From positions 744,001 to 808,000 of the forward strand of contig NZ_CP034442.1 of the NCBI RefSeq assembly GCF_007475365.1: DNA of 64,000 nucleotides, written 5' to 3'. The DNA is from Streptococcus oralis subsp. dentisani. GTDB lineage: Bacteria; Bacillota; Bacilli; Lactobacillales; Streptococcaceae. Shown piece by piece: positions 47,516 through 57,354 of the stretch (position 1 is the first letter of the stretch; each line of letters starts with the position of its first letter). The position numbers and the translations under genes are program-made. A model generated the notes under the pieces. The model did not search any database. It saw only the letters and a list, made by a program, of their open reading frames with translations, and was not told the origin of the DNA.

Positions 47516-48816
47516 ATGGTCAAGATAATAGAAACTGCGTAACCTAGGATTGTGTTCCACTTGGCATTGGTAAATTCTCCCATCAGTGACTTCTTAGAGG
47601 TCAGATAGATTAAGGGGAAGATTGAAAACGGAAGAGCGATTGAAAGAAAGACCTGTGAATAGACCAATAACTGATCCAAGGTTTTTTCTTGATGCCCAAA
47701 CAAGACGGCGACTATAATCACAGGGAGCAAGGCAAAAATACGTGTACCGATACGGATAAGCCACTGAGGTAATCTTAGATGTAAGAAACCTTCCATGACA
47801 ATCTGTCCTGTCAAGGTACCTGTAATGGTCGAATTCTGGCCACTTGCTAGGAGGGCCAGGGCAAATAAAGTTGACAAGGTTGAGCTGGCTATTGCTCCTG
47901 CTATTGTCGAATCCTGTAAAGCATTGTACATTTGGGAGAAGGCCGAAATTTCAGATGCATGACCAAAAAAGAGGGAGGCACCTAAAATGAGAAGCAAGGA
48001 ATTGACAATAAAGGCTAGGGACAGCTGAAGATTTGAATCCCATGTCATAAAACGCACGGCTTTCCGCACATCCTTCTTATCTTTGTGATTGATTTTCCTT
48101 GTTTGGGATAGGGATGAATGAAGATAGAGATTATGGGGCATGACTGTCGCTCCTACAATTCCTAGAGCCAAGGTCAATTGGCTTTCATGACCTGGCAATG
48201 GTGTTTCAAATAATGTTGGAGTCGGTAAATAACCACCAAAGATACCCTGAATACTTGGATTGGATAAGGCCACAAGATAGGTAAAGATGGCTAATATGGT
48301 TAAAATAAGAGTCGTAACAATGGCTTCAATTTTTTTGAAGCCAAATTTCATCAATAAAAGTAACAAAAATACATCTAAAACGGTTAGGAGGATAGCAATC
48401 ATAATCGGTATTTTAAACAAAAGATTTAAGGCAATCGCTGAGCCTAGAACCTCAGCTAAGTCTGTCGCCATTAAAGCCAATTCTAAAATCACCCATAAAC
48501 TATAGCGAAGCCATTTGGGAGCATGATGAGCTGTTGCCTGTGCTAGGTCCATCCTAGTCACGATACCGAGCTTTCCAGCCATCTGTTGTAACTGCATGGC
48601 AATGATGGAGGAAATCAAAATAACAAATAAGAGACTATATTTGTAGGAAGCACCACCAACCACACTGGTAATCCAGTTTCCAGGATCCATGTAGCCAACT
48701 GCCACAAGTGCACCAGGTCCTAAGAATGCTTTTAGATTTTGCCAAAAATGATTGTTATTTGGAGTCTCAATAGATTGATTGATCTCAGAAAGAGAGACTT
48801 TTTCATAAGAGGACAT
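47482..48816 (-). CDS. mntH: Nramp-type Mn2+/divalent metal transporter
   Basis: 444 residues, eleven membrane segments. The metal-site motifs are DPGNW in TM1 (GALVAVGYMDPGNWITS) and MPHNLYLHSSL in TM6, both intact, so proton-coupled Mn2+ uptake is expected. Single-gene unit on the minus strand, with TATAAT about 100 bp upstream of the start. No clear MntR box was found. It is flanked by the rpmE2 terminator and the carB terminator. Confidence 0.93.
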   Translation of the reverse strand: MSSYEKVSLSEINQSIETPNNNHFWQNLKAFLGPGALVAVGYMDPGNWITSVVGGASYKYSLLFVILISSIIAMQLQQMAGKLGIVTRMDLAQATAHHAPKWLRYSLWVILELALMATDLAEVLGSAIALNLLFKIPIMIAILLTVLDVFLLLLLMKFGFKKIEAIVTTLILTILAIFTYLVALSNPSIQGIFGGYLPTPTLFETPLPGHESQLTLALGIVGATVMPHNLYLHSSLSQTRKINHKDKKDVRKAVRFMTWDSNLQLSLAFIVNSLLLILGASLFFGHASEISAFSQMYNALQDSTIAGAIASSTLSTLFALALLASGQNSTITGTLTGQIVMEGFLHLRLPQWLIRIGTRIFALLPVIIVAVLFGHQEKTLDQLLVYSQVFLSIALPFSIFPLIYLTSKKSLMGEFTNAKWNTILGYAVSIILTILNIKLLFDIF

Positions 48817-48985
48817 AGGGATTTCCCACTTTCTAATCTGTCTTTACATATTTCTTAATAGAATATTTTTTTGAAAGAATGATGAAAATAGTTTACCTAT
48901 TTCCAATTCACCCTTATTATATCACATTTTAGAATGATTCCTAAGAAAACAAATGATAGTTGAAATAGGCAATATCAGTATTGTA

Positions 48986-49013
48986 AAAGCCAGCGTTTTT
49001 TGACGCTGGCTTT
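48986..49013 (-). terminator. carB / pyr operon terminator
   Basis: Stem AAAGCCAGCG / CGCTGGCTTT with a T-rich tail on the minus strand, 25 bp past the carB stop. Confidence 0.88.
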
Positions 49014-49037
49014 AAAACTGTGAAAAATATTTATCAA

Positions 49038-52000
49038 CTAGATCGCTTCTGTGACAAAACTGCGACTTTCTAGTACCTTGAGCATGGCATCTGCTGTGTC
49101 TAGGGCTGTAAAGAGTGGCACACCGTGTTCAATGGCTGAACGGCGGATTTGCTCACCATCTTCGTCAGCAGTTCGTTTGGTTCCGACAGTATTGATGATC
49201 GCTTGGATTTTTCCTTTACGGACATAGCTTGGGATATCCTTCTCATCATCACCAATCTTACCAACAGGCTGGGCATGCAGTCCATGACTAGCAAAGAAGG
49301 CTGCAGTACCTTCTGTAGCGAGGATACCGTAACCGATATTTTGGAAACGACGAGCCAAGTCCAAGGCTTCATCTTTGGCATCATCTGCAATGGTGAAGAC
49401 AACATTTCCAAAGGTTGGCAAGTGCAGGTAAGAAGCTTCAAAAGCCTTATAGAGAGCTTTTTCGAGAGTTGTATCAGAACCCATGACTTCCCCTGTCGAT
49501 TTCATCTCAGGACCTAGTAAGCTGTCTACTTTTGCTAGTTTGGTAAAAGAGAAGACTGGCGCCTTGATGTGAACGCGAGTGCTTTCTAGATAGAGTCCAT
49601 CTTGATAACCAAGTTCTTCAAGACTTTGCCCAAGAATGAGCTTAGTCGCTACCTGAGCCATAGGAATATTGGTTACCTTAGAAAGGAATGGAACCGTACG
49701 GCTGGCACGTGGATTGACCTCAATAACATAGACTTTTTCATCCTTGATGACAAACTGAATGTTCATCATTCCGAGACAGTTAAGACCGATTGCTAGACGT
49801 TTAGTGTAGTCTGCGATAGTTTCCTGAACCTTTTGCGACAAGGTTTGTGGTGGGTAAACGGCCATTGAGTCACCTGAGTGGACACCAGCACGTTCGATAT
49901 GTTCCATAATACCAGGGATAAGGACATTTTCTCCGTCTGAGATGGCATCAACTTCACATTCTTGCCCAACGATGTATGAATCAACAAGGACTGGGTGATC
50001 TGGGCTTGCCTTAACAGCTGTACGCATGTAAGAACGAAGGTCTTCTTCGTTTTCTACGATTTCCATAGCACGTCCACCCAAGACATAAGATGGGCGAACG
50101 AGGACTGGGAAGCCAATCTTGCGAGCTGCAAGAACCGCTTCTTCTTCATTGGTTGCTGTTTGTCCTGGTGGCTGTGGAATATCCAAGTCTTTAAGGGCTT
50201 GCTCAAAGAGGTCGCGGTCTTCCGCACGGTCTAGGTCAGCAACTTGTGTACCAAGAATGGTCACTCCTGCTTTTGCCAAAGGCTCTGCAAGGTTGATAGC
50301 TGTTTGACCACCAAACTGAACAATAACGCCTTTTGGTTGCTCCAAGTCGATAACATTCATGACATCTTCAAAAGTTAATGGTTCAAAGTAGAGCTTATCA
50401 GATACAGAGAAGTCCGTTGAAACGGTCTCTGGGTTTGAGTTCATGATGATAGCCTCATAACCAGCAGCCTGAATAGCCTTAACAGAGTGAACAGTGGCAT
50501 AGTCAAACTCAACCCCCTGTCCGATACGGATTGGACCTGAACCTAGGACTAGAACGGATTCCTTATCAGACTTGATAGACTCATTTTCCCAACCATAGGT
50601 TGAATAGAAATATGGAGTCTCTGATTCAAATTCTGCCGCACAGGTATCGACCATCTTGTATACTGGGACAATCTTGTTTTCCAAACGAAGTTGGCGAACT
50701 TGATCGACTGTCGTTTCCCAAAGTTCAGCAATCTTACGGTCTGAGAAACCATTAAGTTTGGCAGTTTTCAAGACTTCTACATCTTGTGGATGGGCACCCA
50801 ATTCTTGCTCAATTTCAAAGATGTGCAAGAGTTTATCTAGATAAAAGATATCAATCTTAGTCAATTCAGCAATTTCTTCTGGTGTGTAACCACGGCGAAT
50901 GGCTTCTGAAACGTAGAAGAGACGGTCATCTTGGGCTTTGACAACCTTTTCAATCAAAGCATCATCTGAAACCGCTGCAAGTTCAGGCATTTCATTGTGG
51001 TGAACCCCAATTTCAAGTGAGCGACAGGCTTTTAGAAGAGATTCCTCAATGTTACGACCGATAGCCATTACTTCACCAGTTGCTTTCATCTGAGTTCCAA
51101 GACGACGCTCACCTTTTTCAAACTTGTCAAATGGGAAACGTGGAATCTTAGCAACGACGTAGTCAAGGGCTGGTTCAAACATAGCGTAGGTTGAACCTGT
51201 AACTGGGTTAATAACCTCATCCAGGGTCAAACCGACGGCAATTTTGGCAGCCAATTTAGCGATTGGGTAACCTGTCGCCTTAGAAGCAAGGGCTGATGAA
51301 CGAGACACACGTGGGTTTACTTCGATGACATAATATTTGAAGCTGTGGGGATCGAGTGCTAGCTGAACGTTACATCCGCCTTCAATCTTGAGGGCGCGGA
51401 TAATGCTCAAGCTCGCGTCACGTAGCATTTGGTTTTCATAGTCTGACATGGTTTGCGCAGGAGCAAATACGATGGAATCCCCTGTATGAATCCCAACGGG
51501 GTCAAAATTTTCCATGTTACAAACCACAAGGGCATTGTCAGCCGAGTCACGCATGACTTCGTATTCGATTTCCTTGAAACCTGCAATCGAACGCTCAATC
51601 AAACATTGGGTAACAGGTGACAGTTTCAACCCATTTTCAGCGATTTCACGCAATTCTTCCTCGTTGGCACACATACCACCACCAGTACCACCAAGTGTGA
51701 AAGCTGGACGAACGATAACTGGGTAGCCGATTGATGCCGCAAAGGAAACAGCTTCTTCCACTGTGTTGACAATTTCAGATTCAGGGATTGGTTGCTCAAG
51801 CTCTTCCATCAATTGTTTAAAGAGGTCACGGTCCTCAGCTTGGTCAATGGCAGACAACTTAGTTCCGAGAAGTTCGACACCAAGCTCATCTAGAATACCA
51901 TTTTTAGACAATTCCATGGCCATGTTCAGACCCGTCTGACCCCCAAGAGTTGGAAGCAAAGCATCTGGACGTTCCTTACGGAGAATACGTGTCACAAACT

Positions 52001-52214
52001 CGAGTGTAATCGGTTCGATGTAGACCTTATCCGCAATCTCCTTATCCGTCATGATGGTTGCAGGGTTTGAGTTCACCAAAACAACCTCATAGCCTTCCTC
52101 TTTCAACGACAAGCAGGCCTGAGTCCCAGCATAGTCAAACTCAGCAGCTTGACCAATAATAATCGGACCAGAACCAATCACCATAATTTTTTGAATATCA
52201 GTACGTTTAGGCAT
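49038..52214 (-). CDS. carB: Carbamoyl-phosphate synthase large subunit
   Basis: 1,058 residues, normal length. It makes carbamoyl phosphate from bicarbonate, ATP and CarA-derived ammonia for pyrimidines and arginine. Duplicated ATP-grasp halves start with [17 protein letters not shown] and [16 protein letters not shown]; a C-terminal MGS-type regulatory domain starts near residue 930. The start ATG 52214 (MPKRTDIQK) has no recognisable Shine-Dalgarno in the preceding 20 bases, which are occupied by the foot of a long hairpin element. Confidence 0.97.
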   Translation of the reverse strand: MPKRTDIQKIMVIGSGPIIIGQAAEFDYAGTQACLSLKEEGYEVVLVNSNPATIMTDKEIADKVYIEPITLEFVTRILRKERPDALLPTLGGQTGLNMAMELSKNGILDELGVELLGTKLSAIDQAEDRDLFKQLMEELEQPIPESEIVNTVEEAVSFAASIGYPVIVRPAFTLGGTGGGMCANEEELREIAENGLKLSPVTQCLIERSIAGFKEIEYEVMRDSADNALVVCNMENFDPVGIHTGDSIVFAPAQTMSDYENQMLRDASLSIIRALKIEGGCNVQLALDPHSFKYYVIEVNPRVSRSSALASKATGYPIAKLAAKIAVGLTLDEVINPVTGSTYAMFEPALDYVVAKIPRFPFDKFEKGERRLGTQMKATGEVMAIGRNIEESLLKACRSLEIGVHHNEMPELAAVSDDALIEKVVKAQDDRLFYVSEAIRRGYTPEEIAELTKIDIFYLDKLLHIFEIEQELGAHPQDVEVLKTAKLNGFSDRKIAELWETTVDQVRQLRLENKIVPVYKMVDTCAAEFESETPYFYSTYGWENESIKSDKESVLVLGSGPIRIGQGVEFDYATVHSVKAIQAAGYEAIIMNSNPETVSTDFSVSDKLYFEPLTFEDVMNVIDLEQPKGVIVQFGGQTAINLAEPLAKAGVTILGTQVADLDRAEDRDLFEQALKDLDIPQPPGQTATNEEEAVLAARKIGFPVLVRPSYVLGGRAMEIVENEEDLRSYMRTAVKASPDHPVLVDSYIVGQECEVDAISDGENVLIPGIMEHIERAGVHSGDSMAVYPPQTLSQKVQETIADYTKRLAIGLNCLGMMNIQFVIKDEKVYVIEVNPRASRTVPFLSKVTNIPMAQVATKLILGQSLEELGYQDGLYLESTRVHIKAPVFSFTKLAKVDSLLGPEMKSTGEVMGSDTTLEKALYKAFEASYLHLPTFGNVVFTIADDAKDEALDLARRFQNIGYGILATEGTAAFFASHGLHAQPVGKIGDDEKDIPSYVRKGKIQAIINTVGTKRTADEDGEQIRRSAIEHGVPLFTALDTADAMLKVLESRSFVTEAI

Positions 52215-52238
52215 TTATAAGATATTAAGGGCGTCAAG

Positions 52239-52340
52239 CGGACAAAGCTAAAATAGGAGTTATGACGAAGAACTATCAGTTCTAGGAATAACTATCTTTT
52301 TAGCACCGTCCGTAGCCCGTATTCAGTTCAGAAAATACGG
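52239..52340 (-). repeat. Hairpin-rich element between carA and carB
   Basis: Long imperfect stem 52239-52312: CGGAC/GTCCG foot, GCTAAAA/TTTTAGC, GTTA/TAAC, and apical AGAACT-ATC-AGTTCT. A second hairpin CCGTATT/AATACGG is at 52317-52340. It looks like a small dispersed streptococcal repeat; I cannot name the family. The rest of 52341-52506 is non-coding spacer with a GTCGC/GCGAC hairpin near 52370-52390. Confidence 0.55.
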
Positions 52341-52506
52341 ACCCCCCTTCTCCTTTCTATTCGTCGCCTCACAGAGCGACATTAAATAAATTCTCCGATG
52401 ATTTTTCAATAATAAATCGAGTGTAAAAATTTTCAGCATCTCATTGCTCAACTAAAAGAAAGGACTTGCCTTTTTGTTCGACAAGCCTCTGACAGAGTTT
52501 CCTATA

Positions 52507-53589
52507 TCAGCGATTAGCAGATTTAAACGACTCCATCATTTCGATAAATTCATCAAAGAGATAGCTTGCATCGTGCGGTCCTGGAGCTGCATCTGGGTGG
52601 AATTGCACAGAGAAACCTGGTTGGTATCTGTGACGCACACCCTCAACTGACTTGTCATTGATTTCTTCGTGGGTAATAATCAAATGCTCTGGCAAATCCT
52701 CACGGCTAACCGCATAACCATGGTTCTGGCTAGTAAAGTCTACTCGGCCTGTTGCAATTTCACGCACCGCGTGGTTAAATCCACGGTGACCAAACTTCAT
52801 CTTGTAGGTCTTAGCACCATTTGCCATAGCAAAAAGTTGATGTCCCATACAGATACCAAAGATCGGAATTTTTCCTTGCACACCACGAATCATATCGAGC
52901 GCCTGGGGAACATCTTCTGGGTTACCTGGACCGTTTGACAACATGACCCCGTCAGGATGGAGATGGAGAATCTCTTCTGCTGTTGTTGTGTATGGAACAA
53001 CGGTCACGTTACAGTTACGCTTAGATAGTTCGCGTAAGATGGAGTGTTTGAGACCAAAGTCTACCAATACGACACTCAATCCAACTCCAGGAGCAGGATA
53101 AGCTGTCTTAGTAGAGACTTGCTTGATATTATCTGTCGGTAGAACTGTCGCTTGGAGCTGGTCTATGATATGGTCCATCGTATCACCAACATGCGTAAGG
53201 GTTGCACGCATGGTACCATGCTTACGGATAATTTTTGTCAAAGCCCGGGTATCAATTCCTGAGATACCTGGGATTTTCTTCGCTTTCAAGAATTCATCCA
53301 AGGTCATTTGATTGCGCCAGTTGCTGGCTCTACGCGCTTCTTCAAAAACTACTACTCCCTTACAGGTAGGAGTGATTGACTCGTAGTCGTCACGGTTAAT
53401 TCCATAATTTCCCACCAAAGGGTAGGTAAAGGTTAAGATTTGTCCATTGTAAGACTGGTCTGTTATAGACTCTTGGTAACCAGTCATCCCTGTATTAAAG
53501 ACGATTTCCCCCGTTACGTCAATATCTGCTCCGAAGGCCTTGCCTTCAAATACTGTACCATCTTCTAATACTAGAAGTCGTTTTTTCAT
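52507..53589 (-). CDS. carA: Carbamoyl-phosphate synthase small subunit
   Basis: 360 residues. N-terminal CarA domain ([13 protein letters not shown]), then a class I glutaminase with the nucleophile in [10 protein letters not shown] and the His-Glu of the triad in [10 protein letters not shown]. Supplies ammonia to CarB. It follows pyrB by about 50 bp. Separated from carB by 292 bp, unusually far for this pair. Confidence 0.97.
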   Translation of the reverse strand: MKKRLLVLEDGTVFEGKAFGADIDVTGEIVFNTGMTGYQESITDQSYNGQILTFTYPLVGNYGINRDDYESITPTCKGVVVFEEARRASNWRNQMTLDEFLKAKKIPGISGIDTRALTKIIRKHGTMRATLTHVGDTMDHIIDQLQATVLPTDNIKQVSTKTAYPAPGVGLSVVLVDFGLKHSILRELSKRNCNVTVVPYTTTAEEILHLHPDGVMLSNGPGNPEDVPQALDMIRGVQGKIPIFGICMGHQLFAMANGAKTYKMKFGHRGFNHAVREIATGRVDFTSQNHGYAVSREDLPEHLIITHEEINDKSVEGVRHRYQPGFSVQFHPDAAPGPHDASYLFDEFIEMMESFKSANR

Positions 53590-53638
53590 CTACTCACCTC
53601 TCGTTGATGCTCTCAGACATCTTTTAACGCTTTGTGCC

Positions 53639-54562
53639 TTATTTTGCTTTTCTATAGGCCAGCACAGATTCTAAAATTGCCATTCTGACAAAGACACCGT
53701 TGGTCATTTGCTGAACAATACGTGATTTCGGTGCTTCTACCAAGTGATCAGCGATTTCCACGTCACGATTGACTGGAGCCGGGTGCATAAGGATTGCTTT
53801 TTCTTTCAAACGGTCATAGCGCTCTTGTGTCAAACCATGCTGGATATGATAGTCTTCTTTTGAAAATCCTGTCACAATTTCATGACGTTCATGCTGCACA
53901 CGAAGAAACATCATAACATCTACTTGATCAATCACCTCATCAATTGATACAAAGCGACCGTAATGTTCAAACTCCTCACTTCTCCATTCCTCAGGACCTG
54001 CAAAGTAAAGCTCCGCTCCCAAGCGTTTAAGAATTTGCATATTAGACTTAGCTACTCGAGAGTGGTTTAGGTCGCCAGCGATGGCCACCTTAAGACCTTC
54101 AAAATGTCCAAATTCTTCATAAATTGTCATCAAATCAAGCAAACTTTGGCTAGGGTGTTGCCCTGAACCGTCCCCACCATTGATAATCGAAGTTGTGATG
54201 GTCGGGCTAGCAATCAATTCTCTATAGTAGTCCACCTCTGGGTGACGAATGACACAGGCATCCACTCCAAGTGCAGACAGCGTCAAGATTGTGTCATAGA
54301 GTGTTTCACCCTTATTCACTGAACTGGTCTTCACATCGAAATCCAAAAGATCAAGTCCAAGTTTCAGTTCTGCTACCTCAAAGGATTTGTGGGTACGAGT
54401 TGAACTTTCAAAGAAAAGGTTGGAAACGATATGTTGTTCCTCATAAGAAGCACTCGCTCCGTTTTTAAATTCGATTCCTCGTTTAATCAATTTCATTACT
54501 TGTTCTACAGTAAGGTCTTCCATAGAAACGACATGTTGCAAAGCTTGTTGATTTTCTGACAT
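53639..54562 (-). CDS. pyrB: Aspartate carbamoyltransferase catalytic subunit
   Basis: 307 residues. Carbamoyl phosphate + aspartate to carbamoyl aspartate. Carbamoyl-phosphate loop [35 protein letters not shown], and [13 protein letters not shown]. No regulatory PyrI is visible. It follows pyrR by 20 bp in the PyrR-controlled operon. Confidence 0.97.
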   Translation of the reverse strand: MSENQQALQHVVSMEDLTVEQVMKLIKRGIEFKNGASASYEEQHIVSNLFFESSTRTHKSFEVAELKLGLDLLDFDVKTSSVNKGETLYDTILTLSALGVDACVIRHPEVDYYRELIASPTITTSIINGGDGSGQHPSQSLLDLMTIYEEFGHFEGLKVAIAGDLNHSRVAKSNMQILKRLGAELYFAGPEEWRSEEFEHYGRFVSIDEVIDQVDVMMFLRVQHERHEIVTGFSKEDYHIQHGLTQERYDRLKEKAILMHPAPVNRDVEIADHLVEAPKSRIVQQMTNGVFVRMAILESVLAYRKAK

Positions 54563-54582
54563 TTTTTTACTCCTTTTGGTGT

Positions 54583-55104
54583 TTAGGCTTGTTCTGTGAT
54601 TAGTACTCTGTCTTGTCCATCTAGTTCTGTCATCTCTACGATGATTTCTTCAGAACGACTGGTTGGGATGTTTTTTCCAACATAGTCCGGACGGATTGGA
54701 AGTTCTCTATGGCCACGATCAACCAAGACTGCCAAACTTACACGAGCAGGACGACCGTGGCTGACGATGTTGTCAATAGCTGCACGAATAGTACGACCTG
54801 TATAGAGCACATCATCCACCAAAATGACTTCTCGATCTGTCACATCAACAGAGATTACAGAGGTATCTTCCCCACTTTTGACATCATCACGGAAAGGTTT
54901 AGTATCCAATTCTACTACGGGAACAGAGACATTTTCTAACTGCTCCAAACGTTCTTGGATACGATGGGCGATGAAAACTCCACGTGTTTTAATCCCAGCC
55001 AGAACGATTCTATTTAAATCTTTGTTGCGTTCGATAATCTCGTAGGTAATCCGAGTAATCGCTCGTTTGACGGTCAATTCGTCTACAACTTCTTTTGTCC
55101 TCAT
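54583..55104 (-). CDS. pyrR: PyrR bifunctional attenuation regulator / uracil phosphoribosyltransferase
   Basis: 173 residues. Binds UMP and the pyr mRNA leader to favour termination; also a weak UPRTase. PRPP loop [22 protein letters not shown] precedes the start. Its own leader carries a PyrR element and terminator; a second element precedes uraA at 61.3 kb. Confidence 0.96.
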   Translation of the reverse strand: MRTKEVVDELTVKRAITRITYEIIERNKDLNRIVLAGIKTRGVFIAHRIQERLEQLENVSVPVVELDTKPFRDDVKSGEDTSVISVDVTDREVILVDDVLYTGRTIRAAIDNIVSHGRPARVSLAVLVDRGHRELPIRPDYVGKNIPTSRSEEIIVEMTELDGQDRVLITEQA

Positions 55105-55113
55105 GACAAACCT

Positions 55114-55260
55114 CCAAAAAGAAAAGTCTCCTTAAACAAGGAGACTTCAGAATGTATAGCCAAACTAGCCTTACTATAGACAGTATAGACTTCGGCTATC
55201 TATTGATCCGACTCCTTGCCTGCCTCACGGGACAGGTTTAAAGGAATATTTTATTGTTAT
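55114..55260 (-). promoter_or_regulatory. PyrR-dependent attenuator of the pyr operon
   Basis: PyrR-binding hairpin CCTG-TCCCGTGAGG-CAGG (55234-55217, minus strand) followed by the terminator AGTCTCCTT / AAGGAGACT (55125-55133 / 55138-55146) and TTTCTTTTT, just before pyrR. UMP-bound PyrR would stabilise the hairpin and allow termination. Confidence 0.88.
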
Positions 55261-55313
55261 TACTATATCACAAAGAATGGATCAATGCAAGAAAAAAACA
55301 TAAAATTTTTATC

Positions 55314-55943
55314 TTATAACGAACTAAAATCATATAATTGGGGATAGTGATCGCATTCTGGGTTCTTTGGATGACAGATAGCCCGTCCAAAGTAAATCAT
55401 GGCTTGATGGGCTGCCAACCATTTCTCTGGTGGCAGAATATCCATGACACGTTTTTCTACTTCAAGGGGTGTGGCTGATTTTTTAACAATATCATGGTGC
55501 TTGCAGATACGTTCAACATGGGTATCCACTGCAAAGGCTGGAATTCCAAAGCCCACACTCATAACTACATTGGCTGTTTTGCGTCCAACACCCGCTAGAC
55601 TTTCTAATTCCTCGCGAGTCTGAGGGACTTTACCATCAAAATCATCTAGTAGCTGTTGGGCACATTTTTTTAGAAACTTGGCCTTATTGCGATAAAGTCC
55701 TAGGCGAGAAATGTGCGAAGCAATTTCACTTTCAGTCGCGACAGACATGGCTTGAGGCGTTGGAAAAGCTGCAAAGAGACCTGGTGTAGCCTTGTTGACA
55801 GCAGCATCTGTTGTCTGAGCTGACAACATGACCGCAACCAGGAGTTCAAAATGATTGGTAAAATCAAGGCTGGGTTTGGCGTCTGGGAAGAGGGCAATGA
55901 TTTCTTCTAGCACCTTTCGTGCTCGTTTTTTTGACAAGACCAT
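55314..55943 (-). CDS. nth: Endonuclease III-like DNA glycosylase/AP lyase
   Basis: 209 residues. Helix-hairpin-helix LESLAGVGRKTANVV with the catalytic lysine, and the catalytic aspartate in FAVDTHVERI. The C-terminal cluster region reads CHPKNPECDHYPQLYDF: only the first two of the four cysteines of the C-x6-C-x2-C-x5-C iron-sulfur pattern are present, so this enzyme probably lacks the [4Fe-4S] cluster. It starts at the yceD stop (1-bp overlap). Confidence 0.93.
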   Translation of the reverse strand: MVLSKKRARKVLEEIIALFPDAKPSLDFTNHFELLVAVMLSAQTTDAAVNKATPGLFAAFPTPQAMSVATESEIASHISRLGLYRNKAKFLKKCAQQLLDDFDGKVPQTREELESLAGVGRKTANVVMSVGFGIPAFAVDTHVERICKHHDIVKKSATPLEVEKRVMDILPPEKWLAAHQAMIYFGRAICHPKNPECDHYPQLYDFSSL

Positions 55944-56485
55944 TATTCGTCTCCGTCAAATAGTCCTTGCAAGCCAGCAAATGGACTGTTTTCTTCTTTC
56001 TTGACTGCTTGTTGGGCTTGGTATTCTTCCTCAGTCATGATTTGCCAGTCATTTCCAGACACAAAACCTTGACCAGCTTCTTCTTCTGCTGTTAAGACTT
56101 TGATAGGAATATTGAGCAAGATATTATCGGAAACGCTCTCAGCAAGGTCGATTTCCCCATTTTCGATAGGCAAGACCAAGTCATCGTCTAAAACTTCTTG
56201 ATCCAGTTGGTTGGTTGCTCCTTCCATGAAGACCTCTGTCACTGGATAAGACTCCTCCAACTCAACTGGCTCCATACTGCGGCTGGAAGCAAGGACAATA
56301 GTATAAGATAACTGATAATCTAGGAAATACAGACGGTCTTCGTACTGGACCTTTCCCACTACTAGGATATCTTTGACATCTAAAATTTCTTGATTACGTT
56401 TACGCAAGTCTACGACAAGGTCTAAAGTTTGTTCAAAGTGTAGGCCTTCAGGCTGCTTACGAATTTCTTGAATATTTAACTTCAT
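55943..56485 (-). CDS. yceD: YceD / DUF177 family protein
   Basis: 180 residues, acidic. The family is thought to act in 23S rRNA or ribosome biogenesis and is often linked to rpmF; here it pairs with nth. Visible features are RKRNQEILDVKDILVVGKVQYE and the acidic C-terminus. GGAGGAAAT precedes the start. A TGGTATAAT extended -10 lies at 56519-56514. Confidence 0.82.
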   Translation of the reverse strand: MKLNIQEIRKQPEGLHFEQTLDLVVDLRKRNQEILDVKDILVVGKVQYEDRLYFLDYQLSYTIVLASSRSMEPVELEESYPVTEVFMEGATNQLDQEVLDDDLVLPIENGEIDLAESVSDNILLNIPIKVLTAEEEAGQGFVSGNDWQIMTEEEYQAQQAVKKEENSPFAGLQGLFDGDE

Positions 56486-56611
56486 ATTTCCTCCATAAAG
56501 ATGTACTCACTTGATTATACCATGAAAAGGCTATAAGTCAGCTTTCCAAACTTTGTAATTAAAATTCGAATTTTTTAACATATTTACTATGACATATTTT
56601 CTGATTAGTGC

Positions 56612-56654
56612 TATACTATAGGCAAGAATACATCAGAGCAAGGAGGATGCTCAT
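56612..56654 (+). promoter_or_regulatory. Promoter and looped Shine-Dalgarno of the small helical gene
   Basis: ATGACA (56589-56594), 17-bp spacer, extended -10 TGCTATACT (TATACT 56612-56617). The ribosome binding site AGGAGGA is exactly the loop of a hairpin GCA/TGC extended to GAGCA (56636-56640) / TGCTC (56648-56652). Confidence 0.55.
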
Positions 56655-56984
56655 ATGGAAGACAAAGCCCTGATTAACGAAGCTTACCAACTCCTATCCG
56701 AGTTAAATAAAAGCTACCAAAGCTGCAAACAAGGCACAGTCGATGATCTTCGTCTACAAGAACTGCTAAACACTACTCTTAAGGAACTAAAAAAAGCAGA
56801 AAAGTTGGATAATAGTATCTTAATCAACCTTGAGAAATTTTACCAACGTACCAGTCTTCTGATTGGACTAGGTAGTCTAAAACTGAATGATCAAGCACGC
56901 ACCGCTTGGCGCAACTATGACAAGTTCCACTACGAACATGTCAAACACGTATTGACTCTCTATGGACCTGTTTTGGGTTTTTAG
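56655..56984 (+). CDS. Small all-helical protein, bacteriocin-immunity-like
   Basis: 109 residues, predicted helical bundle without signal or membrane segment (NEAYQLLSELNKSYQS, LRLQELLNTTLKELKKAEK, RTAWRNYDKFHYEHV). Size and helical pattern recall the EntA-type bacteriocin immunity family; recognition is weak. It lies alone between divergent yceD and the ABC-F leader, with its own strong promoter. No bacteriocin gene is nearby. Confidence 0.5.
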   Translation: MEDKALINEAYQLLSELNKSYQSCKQGTVDDLRLQELLNTTLKELKKAEKLDNSILINLEKFYQRTSLLIGLGSLKLNDQARTAWRNYDKFHYEHVKHVLTLYGPVLGF

Positions 56985-57007
56985 AGCTTGAAATTACTTG
57001 TTTTCTA

Positions 57008-57036
57008 TTGACAAAATTTCCTGAAAGGTATAGGAT
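57008..57036 (+). promoter_or_regulatory. Promoter of the ABC-F leader
   Basis: Consensus -35 TTGACA (57008-57013), 17-bp spacer, TAGGAT (57031-57036). Transcription should start near 57043, about 310 nt before the ABC-F start codon. Confidence 0.75.
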
Positions 57037-57067
57037 AGAGGTACTAATACTCGGAGGTAAGGGAGAC

Positions 57068-57079
57068 ATGAACAACTAA
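57068..57079 (+). CDS. Three-codon upstream ORF (MNN-stop)
   Basis: ATG AAC AAC TAA behind GGAGGTAAGGGAGAC, a strong binding site for so short a frame. It ends one base before the first leader hairpin. Its role is probably to load a ribosome that senses inhibition. Confidence 0.55.
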   Translation: MNN

Positions 57080-57080
57080 T

Positions 57081-57321
57081 CTATCAAATAAAGAATCTTT
57101 ATTTAGTAGATCTTGTTTTTGTCTCTTTTTGCATGCTCTTTTTGTACTAGATCTTCTGGTACTTTATCCTCTTTGAAAATCAAAAAACTAGAAAGCTAAC
57201 CATCTGCTCCTCTTGGGTTGGATAGGGTTAGACTGACTTAGCTTGACGGGATTTTTTACATGGATAATAGAGTTTTTGACAGTGACTTTGGGCTCTACTA
57301 GATAAAGTAGAGCTTTTTGTT
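57081..57321 (+). promoter_or_regulatory. Candidate transcription attenuator of the ABC-F gene
   Basis: Hairpin 1: CTA..AAATAAAG (57081-57093) / CTTTATTT..TAG (57097-57109). Hairpin 2: GTACTAG/CTGGTAC (57144-57162). Terminator: GCTCTACT (57292-57299) / AGTAGAGC (57306-57313) + TTTTTGTT. Alternative helix: CTTTATTTAGTAGA (57097-57110) pairs over 14 bp, one G-U, with TCTACTAGATAAAG (57294-57307), which would destroy both hairpin 1 and the terminator. A degenerate BOX-A-like stretch lies at about 57172-57200. Confidence 0.7.
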
Positions 57322-57354
57322 ATGCACTATGGACATTCTAGAAAGGGCAAGAAT

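Noticed and set aside
57165..57250. BOX element in the ABC-F leader
   Set aside because: Only a degenerate BOX-A-like stretch (TGAAAATCAAA ... ACTAGAAAGCTA) is seen, with no BOX-C partner; kept as a note, not a feature.
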